A DNA stretch of 11,086 nucleotides from Clostridiales bacterium (lineage in GTDB: Bacteria > Bacillota > Clostridia > Oscillospirales > Oscillospiraceae), in the NCBI GenBank assembly GCA_017577345.1, contig PITX01000022.1:1-11086 (forward strand), given 5' to 3'. The translations under genes were made by a program, and so were the position numbers. The notes beneath the pieces were generated by a model. That model was given only the letters and a program-made list of their open reading frames with translations. It was not told the DNA's origin and did not search any database. Positions 7,570 to 11,086 of this stretch are shown in pieces. Each line of letters opens with the position of its first letter. Position 1 is the first letter of the stretch.

Positions 7570-7634
7570 AGTGATTCTCCTTCCAATTGATTGGTGGTAC
7601 TTTCATTGTAAAGGATTCTTTCTCTATGCTCAAC
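7561..7634 (-). promoter_or_regulatory. Inverted repeat able to mask the transposase start codon
   Basis: An 11-bp perfect inverted repeat: 7561-7571 (which contains the start codon and the first codons) and 7624-7634. In an RNA that contains both arms, the start codon would be paired. Transcripts from the element's own promoter (7605-7633) would start near 7598, after the upstream arm, and leave the start free. Readthrough RNAs from outside would include both arms. IS10 and IS50 are known to use this logic; its use here is an inference. Confidence 0.55.
7605..7633 (-). promoter_or_regulatory. Transposase promoter
   Basis: On the minus strand TTGAGC (7628-7633) and TACAAT (7605-7610) are separated by exactly 17 bp. 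The -10 matches consensus at five of six positions, the -35 at four of six. The predicted start is near 7598, about 28 bases before the ATG. The -35 lies inside the upstream arm of the start-codon inverted repeat. Confidence 0.6.
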
Positions 7635-7649
7635 TCTTTTTTATGACAA

Positions 7650-7676
7650 TGGGGTCAGGCTCATCACCTGACCCCA
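7650..7676. repeat. Subterminal hairpin at the IS right end
   Basis: Perfect 10-bp stem (7650-7659 with 7667-7676) with a 7-nt loop, overlapping the inner part of the right inverted repeat. There is no T-run on either side, so it is not a classical terminator; it could be a transposase-binding or structural element. Confidence 0.55.
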
Positions 7677-7693
7677 ACATTTATTATAGAACC
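7671..7693. repeat. Right terminal inverted repeat of the IS
   Basis: Complement of the left end with 18 of 23 matches. It reads GGTTCTATAATAAATGTTGG inward on the minus strand. The outer half has diverged from the left end. Confidence 0.78.
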
Positions 7694-7695
7694 AG

Positions 7696-7725
7696 AAAAA
7701 ACGGAGCAGGGATAACCTGCTCCGT
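7696..7725 (-). terminator. Intrinsic terminator of the 61-residue gene
   Basis: A perfect 10-bp stem (7701-7710 with 7716-7725, 5-nt loop) followed on the minus strand by TTTTTT (complement of 7696-7701). It is 12 bp past the small gene's stop codon and begins only three bases outside the IS right end. Confidence 0.87.
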
Positions 7726-7737
7726 ACATGAAGTCAA

Positions 7738-7923
7738 TCAATAATCATCGTCATCATCATCACAACACCATTCGGCTTCCATACCATCAATTGCAGCAGC
7801 AACTTTGCTCATATCACTGCTACTTAAAGAGAAATATTTTTCTTCAAATTCATTTTGAGCCATTGTCCAGCGTCCTTGGATTAGCTCTTCAACTAAATTG
7901 GGATTATTTTTTCTTCTACCCAT
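7738..7923 (-). CDS. Small unrecognised protein with Cys-Cys/poly-Asp C-terminus
   Basis: 61 residues, MGRRKNNPNLVEE at the start and EWCCDDDDDDY at the end; no family recognised. The N-terminus is basic, the middle is amphipathic and probably helical, and the end has two adjacent Cys, six Asp and a Tyr. There is no signal peptide or membrane segment. I chose ATG 7923 because AGAGGT (complement of 7931-7936) lies seven bases upstream; an in-frame ATG at 7989 would run through the tRNA terminator hairpin and has no ribosome site. A dedicated terminator follows, which supports a real transcription unit. There is no room for a promoter between the tRNA terminator and the start, except one overlapping that hairpin, so expression may rely on readthrough from the tRNA promoter. 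Metal binding or a regulatory role would be guesswork. Confidence 0.6.
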   Translation of the reverse strand: MGRRKNNPNLVEELIQGRWTMAQNEFEEKYFSLSSSDMSKVAAAIDGMEAEWCCDDDDDDY

Positions 7924-7950
7924 AGTATTTACCTCTGTTTTCTTTTTAGA

Positions 7951-7990
7951 AAAATCAAGTGGATATAACCTCAAGTCCGTTATATCCACT
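7951..7990 (-). terminator. tRNA-fMet terminator hairpin
   Basis: A perfect 12-bp stem (7958-7969 with 7979-7990, 9-nt loop) followed on the minus strand by TGATTTTTCT. It begins six bases after the encoded CCA end of the tRNA. The stem is AT-rich and the T-run is interrupted, so leakage into the small gene downstream is plausible. Confidence 0.75.
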
Positions 7991-7995
7991 CGATA

Positions 7996-8071
<76 letters not shown>

Positions 8072-8108
8072 ATATCATGCACAGAGGACATCACCTCAAT
8101 GCCCATAT

Positions 8109-8137
8109 ATAATAGCATGGAAAACGAATGATGTCAA
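8109..8137 (-). promoter_or_regulatory. tRNA-fMet promoter
   Basis: On the minus strand, TTGACA (complement of 8132-8137, perfect consensus) and TATTAT (complement of 8109-8114, five of six) are 17 bp apart. The predicted start near 8102 is about 30 bases before the mature tRNA 5' end. Such a strong promoter fits a highly expressed stable RNA. Confidence 0.85.
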
Positions 8138-8202
8138 GCATAATCTTCCGACAGGGTACGACTTTTTTCAAAACGGTCGGTTTGCGCCGCTCTTGACTGA
8201 CA

Positions 8203-8234
8203 AACGCCGGATGCGGTGAAGCGCATCCGGCGTT
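8203..8234 (-). terminator. GC-rich terminator-like hairpin after the P-loop gene
   Basis: Perfect 13-bp stem (8203-8215 with 8222-8234, 6-nt loop) starting six bases past the stop codon. The following T-run on the minus strand is short (TTTGT), but the stem is very stable, so it probably ends the pgi-side transcription unit. Confidence 0.75.
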
Positions 8235-8239
8235 ATAGC

Positions 8240-8656
8240 TTACTGCATAAACGGCTTGATCGCATCCGTTGCCTTGGCGGGGTCATCGGATACGACAAGA
8301 GTGAAGTCCAGATCGTTCGCCTTGCCGAACTTTTCGCACCAGAGGGCAAAATCCTCAACCTCAGGGATGCCTGCACCGTCGACCTGCTTATAGAAACTGT
8401 CGATGAAGATGTGGCTGATGTCGAAGTTGCCTGCATGCAGACCGCTGACAAAGCCCTTGAGGAAGGCGAGGGTGCCTTCTGCCTTGTATTCCTGATAGTC
8501 GATCAGGCGGACATGCATATCAATATCATAACGGAGCTTGGTGCCTTTTTCGATGCAGACCATGCTGCCGGTTTCATTTTTTACTGCGGAGTTGATGTCG
8601 TCGATCAGACGCTTGGTTTTGCCGGAGCCTTTCAGTCCCATGATGATCTTAACCAT
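8240..8656 (-). CDS. Small P-loop NTPase-like protein of unknown function
   Basis: 138 residues, cytoplasmic, no membrane segment. A textbook Walker A motif, GLKGSGKT (residues 7-14, Lys13), stands at the extreme N-terminus. A Walker B-like strand, HIFIDSF (82-88, Asp86), follows in the middle. There is no helicase, ABC or kinase-specific signature that I can name. The small size and a P-loop starting at residue 7 recall compact nucleotide kinases such as thymidine kinase, but its DEAQ-type motif and zinc site are missing, so the role remains open. The start is supported by AAGGGGG (complement of 8665-8671) about eight bases upstream. It has its own promoter (8687-8715) in the 72-bp gap after pgi, but pgi has no clear terminator, so co-transcription is possible. 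Confidence 0.82.
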   Translation of the reverse strand: MVKIIMGLKGSGKTKRLIDDINSAVKNETGSMVCIEKGTKLRYDIDMHVRLIDYQEYKAEGTLAFLKGFVSGLHAGNFDISHIFIDSFYKQVDGAGIPEVEDFALWCEKFGKANDLDFTLVVSDDPAKATDAIKPFMQ

Positions 8657-8686
8657 AAGAAATTCCCCCTTTGTTTTGATAATTCT

Positions 8687-8715
8687 ATTATATCAGGTTC
8701 GTATGCGAAAAGCAA
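8687..8715 (-). promoter_or_regulatory. Promoter of the P-loop gene (extended -10)
   Basis: On the minus strand TGATATAAT gives a perfect -10 (complement of 8687-8692) with the extended TGn element. A partial -35, TTGCTT (complement of 8710-8715), lies 17 bp upstream. It is located in the intergenic gap between pgi and the P-loop gene. Confidence 0.75.
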
Positions 8716-8728
8716 GCAAACGGGAAAA

Positions 8729-10021
8729 TCAATAGCCGGGCTTGCCGAGCAGGTGGAACATGTTTTTCTTGTAGAATTCGACGCCGGGCTGATTGAACGG
8801 GTTGACACCGAGCATATAGGCGGAGATACCGCAGGAGAGCTCGAAGAAGTAGAACAGCTCGCCGAGGGTATCGGCGTCGATCTCATCGGCTTGCAGGACT
8901 ATGACGGGAACGCCGCCGTCCACATGGGCGTTCAGCGTGCCGAGGAATGCCTGCTCCTCCACGAAGTCCAGCGTTTTGCCTTCCAGATAGTTCAGACCGT
9001 CCAGATTCTTCCAATCCAGCTCGATTGCCGTCTTTTTGCGCGGCGGGTTGAAGCGGACAACGGTCTCGAAGAGATTGCGCTCGCCCTGCTGGATCATCTG
9101 ACCGAGGGAGTGCAGGTCTGCGGTGAATTCGGCGGTGGCGGGGAAGATGCCCTTGCCGTCCTTGCCCTCGCTCTCGCCGAAGAGCTGCTGCCACCAGCCG
9201 CCGAAGCATTTGAAGCTCGGCTCATAGCAGCAGAGCATTTCGATCTTCTTGCCTTTGCGGTAGAGAAGGTTGCGGATGGCGGCATACTGCCAGGCGGGGT
9301 TTTCAAAGGAACGGATATCCAGCTCTTTTCTGGCGCGAGCGGCACCGAGCATGACATCGACGGGGTTGATGCCTGCAACTGCCATCGGGAGCAGACCGAC
9401 AGCGGTCAAAACGCTGTAGCGACCGCCGACATCGGGCGGAATAACGAAGGTCTCATAGCCTTCCTCCGTCGCCATCTGACGCAGAGCACCCTTCTCCGGG
9501 TCGGTGGTGACATAGATGCGCTTCTTTGCCTTTTCCGCGCCGTACTTACGCTCCAGCATCCAGCGAAGCGCACGGGTGGCGATGGCGGGTTCGGTGGTGG
9601 TGCCGGATTTGGAAATGATATTGATGGAGAAATCCTTGCCCTCCAGAAGCGCACACAGCTCCTGCCATGCACGGGTGGAGAGATTGTTGCCTGCGAAGAA
9701 TACCTGTGGGTCGTTGCTGTTCAGATTGTGATTTTGCCCTTTGACGAGTTCTATGGCCGCACGCGGTCCGAGGTAGGAGCCGCCGATGCCGACGACAACG
9801 AAAACCTGCGAATCAGAACGGATGCGTTCTGCGGCGCGGCGGATACGGCGCATTTCTTCGGTTTCCTCGAAGGTGGGTAAAATCATCCAGCCGAGGAAAT
9901 CGCTGCCGGGACCTTTGCCTTCAGTCAGGATCTTGTGCGCATTGAAAACCTCCTGCTCCGTGTTGAGCAGATCGGGCAGGGACAGGTCGCCCCATATATT
10001 GGAAATGTCAACTTTTATCAT
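8729..10021 (-). CDS. pgi: Glucose-6-phosphate isomerase
   Basis: 430 residues, a cytoplasmic glycolytic enzyme interconverting glucose-6-phosphate and fructose-6-phosphate. Its length matches the short bacterial (Firmicutes-type) PGI class. The sugar-phosphate-binding parts are clear: VVGIGGSYLGPRA (76-88), ISKSGTTTEP (136-145), and GGRYSVLTAVGLLP (199-212). Catalytic residues by analogy are Glu283 in GESEGK, His304 in ADLHSLGQ and Lys418 in the C-terminal signature NPFNQPGVEFYKKN (407-420). The start ATG (complement of 10019-10021) has AAGGAG (complement of 10030-10035) eight bases upstream. It is divergent from the glucokinase gene, 156 bp apart, and followed by a small P-loop gene on the same strand. 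Confidence 0.98.
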   Translation of the reverse strand: MIKVDISNIWGDLSLPDLLNTEQEVFNAHKILTEGKGPGSDFLGWMILPTFEETEEMRRIRRAAERIRSDSQVFVVVGIGGSYLGPRAAIELVKGQNHNLNSNDPQVFFAGNNLSTRAWQELCALLEGKDFSINIISKSGTTTEPAIATRALRWMLERKYGAEKAKKRIYVTTDPEKGALRQMATEEGYETFVIPPDVGGRYSVLTAVGLLPMAVAGINPVDVMLGAARARKELDIRSFENPAWQYAAIRNLLYRKGKKIEMLCCYEPSFKCFGGWWQQLFGESEGKDGKGIFPATAEFTADLHSLGQMIQQGERNLFETVVRFNPPRKKTAIELDWKNLDGLNYLEGKTLDFVEEQAFLGTLNAHVDGGVPVIVLQADEIDADTLGELFYFFELSCGISAYMLGVNPFNQPGVEFYKKNMFHLLGKPGY

Positions 10022-10060
10022 GAACGATGCTCCTTCGCACTAAATTTTGTACCTATTTTA

Positions 10061-10089
10061 ATGTTACACTAAATATCTATAAAAGACAA
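10061..10089 (-). promoter_or_regulatory. Probable pgi promoter
   Basis: On the minus strand TTGTCT (complement of 10084-10089) and TAACAT (complement of 10061-10066) are 17 bp apart, each four of six to consensus. It lies about 40 bp before the pgi start, in an AT-rich stretch. Confidence 0.5.
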
Positions 10090-10114
10090 GCCGATTATGA
10101 AAAAAAGTTTATGG

Positions 10115-10143
10115 TGGAAATCTTTCTTTTGATTGTGTATAAT
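10115..10143 (+). promoter_or_regulatory. Probable glucokinase promoter
   Basis: A perfect TATAAT at 10138-10143 with TGGAAA (four of six) at 10115-10120, 17 bp upstream. It ends 34 bp before the glucokinase ATG. The pgi promoter lies back-to-back 25 bp to the left, so a regulator bound between them could act on both genes; no clear operator palindrome is seen. Confidence 0.65.
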
Positions 10144-10177
10144 ATCGAGAGAGAAGACGAAAAAAGGAAGTGCGGCT

Positions 10178-11086
10178 ATGGAATACGGCTTTGGCGTGGA
10201 TGTCGGCGGGACAACGGTGAAGATCGGTCTGTTTGAGCAGACGGGGGCACTGCTGGAGAGCCTGGAGATCCCGACCCACACCGAAAACGGCGGTGAGCGG
10301 ATCTTGCCGGAGATTGCAGAGGCAATATCCGATGCGCTTGCAAGACAGAATATTTCGCGCTTGGAGGTTGCGGGCATCGGCATCGGCGTGCCCGGACCGG
10401 TCGCTTCGGACGGACTGGTCAACCGCTGCGTCAATCTGAACTGGGGCGTATTCAATCTGCACGAGGCGTTGGGAAAGCTGACCGGTCTGCGCGTCAAGGC
10501 GGGCAATGATGCCAACTGCGCGGCACTGGGAGAGCATTGGATGGGCGGCGGCATGGGCTGCCGCAGTACGATTTTTGTCACGCTCGGCACCGGCATCGGC
10601 GGCGGTGTGATTCTGGATGGGAAAATTCTCGGCGGTGCGCACGGCGTCGGCGGGGAAATCGGGCATATCACGGTCAATGCGCCGATCCGCTACCCCTGTA
10701 CCTGCGGCAAAGTCGGCTGTGTGGAGCAGTACGCTTCCGCAAACGGTGTTGTCCGCGTGACGAAGCAGAGACTGTCAGAAACAGAAGAAAGCTCCGTGCT
10801 TCGCGGCAGGGAAAAACTGACCTGCAAGGATGTTTTCAATGCAGCTAAGGGCGGTGACCGCTTTGCCGAGGATACCTTAGAGCAGGTATTTGACTATCTT
10901 GGAGAGGCGCTGGCGTCTGCCTGCTGTGTGGCAGATCCGGAACGGATCATTTTAGGCGGCGGCATGTCCAAGGCAGGCGATTTCCTGCTGGAACGCGTGG
11001 AGCGTCACTTCAAAAAACACATGTTCCACGCCTGTCAGGGAACGGAATTTTCTCTTGCCGTGCTTGGAAATGACGCCGGCATGTAC
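10178..11086 (+). CDS. glk: ROK-family glucokinase (3' partial)
   Basis: 303 residues are visible; the frame is open to the window edge and the family is about 310-320 residues, so only a short tail is missing. It phosphorylates glucose to glucose-6-phosphate with ATP in the cytoplasm. The ATP-binding loop is GVDVGGTTVKIGLF (6-19); the catalytic base is Asp111 in AGNDANCAALGE; a second phosphate loop is TLGTGIGGGVI (135-145). The ROK zinc site is EIGH (160-163, His163) plus CTCGKVGC (174-181). No N-terminal DNA-binding domain is present, so it is an enzyme and not a ROK repressor. The ATG follows AGGAAG at 10165-10170 by seven bases. It is divergent from pgi, which uses its product. Substrate preference within ROK kinases (glucose, mannose, N-acetylglucosamine) cannot be fixed by reading alone; the pgi context favours glucose. 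Confidence 0.93.
   Translation, partial: MEYGFGVDVGGTTVKIGLFEQTGALLESLEIPTHTENGGERILPEIAEAISDALARQNISRLEVAGIGIGVPGPVASDGLVNRCVNLNWGVFNLHEALGKLTGLRVKAGNDANCAALGEHWMGGGMGCRSTIFVTLGTGIGGGVILDGKILGGAHGVGGEIGHITVNAPIRYPCTCGKVGCVEQYASANGVVRVTKQRLSETEESSVLRGREKLTCKDVFNAAKGGDRFAEDTLEQVFDYLGEALASACCVADPERIILGGGMSKAGDFLLERVERHFKKHMFHACQGTEFSLAVLGNDAGMY

Larger units (their letters stand above)
6307..7693 (-). mobile_element. ISL3-family insertion sequence, about 1387 bp
   Basis: The element is bounded by imperfect 23-bp inverted repeats (6307-6329 and 7671-7693; 18 of 23 positions match, beginning GG-TCT at both ends) and holds one full-length ISL3-type transposase on the minus strand. Base composition is visibly more AT-rich than the neighbouring operon. 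ISL3 elements usually make 8-bp target duplications; the flanks here (TAGATATA on the left, AGAAAAAA on the right) do not match, so either the insertion is old, one flank was rearranged, or the ends are slightly misplaced. It sits between two converging terminators, so it disrupts no recognisable gene. Confidence 0.85.

Noticed and set aside
7650..7676. Hairpin at the IS right end as a terminator protecting the element
   Set aside because: No T-run follows on either strand, so I list it only as a structural repeat.
7742..7765. CAT/CAC-rich triplet run that looks like a microsatellite or His-rich peptide on the plus strand
   Set aside because: It is explained by the Asp codon run at the end of the minus-strand 61-residue gene; the plus-strand frame has no other support.
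7924..7989. Longer start at 7989 for the 61-residue protein
   Set aside because: It would lie within the tRNA terminator stem without a ribosome site; ATG 7923 has AGAGGT seven bases upstream.
8206..8231. Resemblance of the hairpin GCCGGATGCG...CGCATCCGGC to enterobacterial REP elements
   Set aside because: Only one copy is present, it sits exactly after a stop codon as a terminator would, and the other genes point to Firmicutes; the likeness is probably chance.
8216..9880. A 554-residue open frame on the plus strand
   Set aside because: It runs antisense through the P-loop gene and most of pgi, both with clear motifs. Its translation shows no family features, it crosses the intergenic region and it has no ribosome site; it is a by-product of codon bias in high-GC genes.

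Overview
The window looks like chromosomal DNA from an anaerobic, Gram-positive (Firmicutes/Clostridia-type) bacterium, possibly of the Oscillospiraceae/Ruminococcaceae kind. The basis is strong AAGGAGG-type ribosome sites, Gram-positive-style membrane kinase architecture, a biotin-dependent Na+-pumping decarboxylase operon, a ROK glucokinase and a clostridial-style ISL3 element. The lineage is an inference; no marker gene here fixes it.

Layout, left to right. (1) 2-2713 (+): the 3' part of a large single-pass membrane protein. It has a Ser/Thr-kinase-like cytoplasmic domain whose catalytic Asp is replaced by Asn, an acidic Pro/Glu-rich linker, one membrane segment and an outer array of fibronectin-III-like beta domains. 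(2) 2742-6164 (+): a tight four-gene operon for a membrane-bound, biotin-dependent decarboxylase, best read as Na+-translocating oxaloacetate decarboxylase: carboxyltransferase, small gamma/delta-type membrane subunit, separate biotin carrier, and beta-subunit ion pump, closed by a strong terminator. (3) 6307-7693: a complete, lower-GC ISL3-family insertion sequence with one transposase on the minus strand. Its 5' end is arranged so that transcripts entering from outside could fold over the transposase start codon. (4) 7696-8137 (-): initiator tRNA-fMet with its own near-consensus promoter and terminator, followed by an unrecognised 61-residue protein ending in Cys-Cys and an acidic tail, and another terminator. 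(5) 8203-10021 (-): a small P-loop protein of unknown role downstream of pgi (glucose-6-phosphate isomerase). (6) 10178-11086 (+): a ROK-family glucokinase, cut by the window edge, divergent from pgi across an intergenic region with back-to-back promoters.

Functional reading. Glucokinase and Pgi carry out the first two steps of glycolysis (glucose to G6P to F6P) from a shared divergent control region. The decarboxylase operon would turn oxaloacetate decarboxylation to pyruvate into a Na+ gradient, an energy-saving device in fermenters. The kinase-like FN3 protein lies only 28 bp upstream of that operon on the same strand, but no functional link is shown. No stretch over 300 bases lacks a gene. 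The longest gaps are 6165-6399 (oad terminator plus IS end), 7570-7737 (IS promoter end plus a terminator), 8072-8239 (tRNA promoter plus a terminator) and 10022-10177 (divergent promoters). I found no CRISPR array, rRNA or recognisable new defence system. The less ordinary signals are the pseudokinase, the IS start-codon-masking repeat and the small Cys-Cys/poly-Asp protein.
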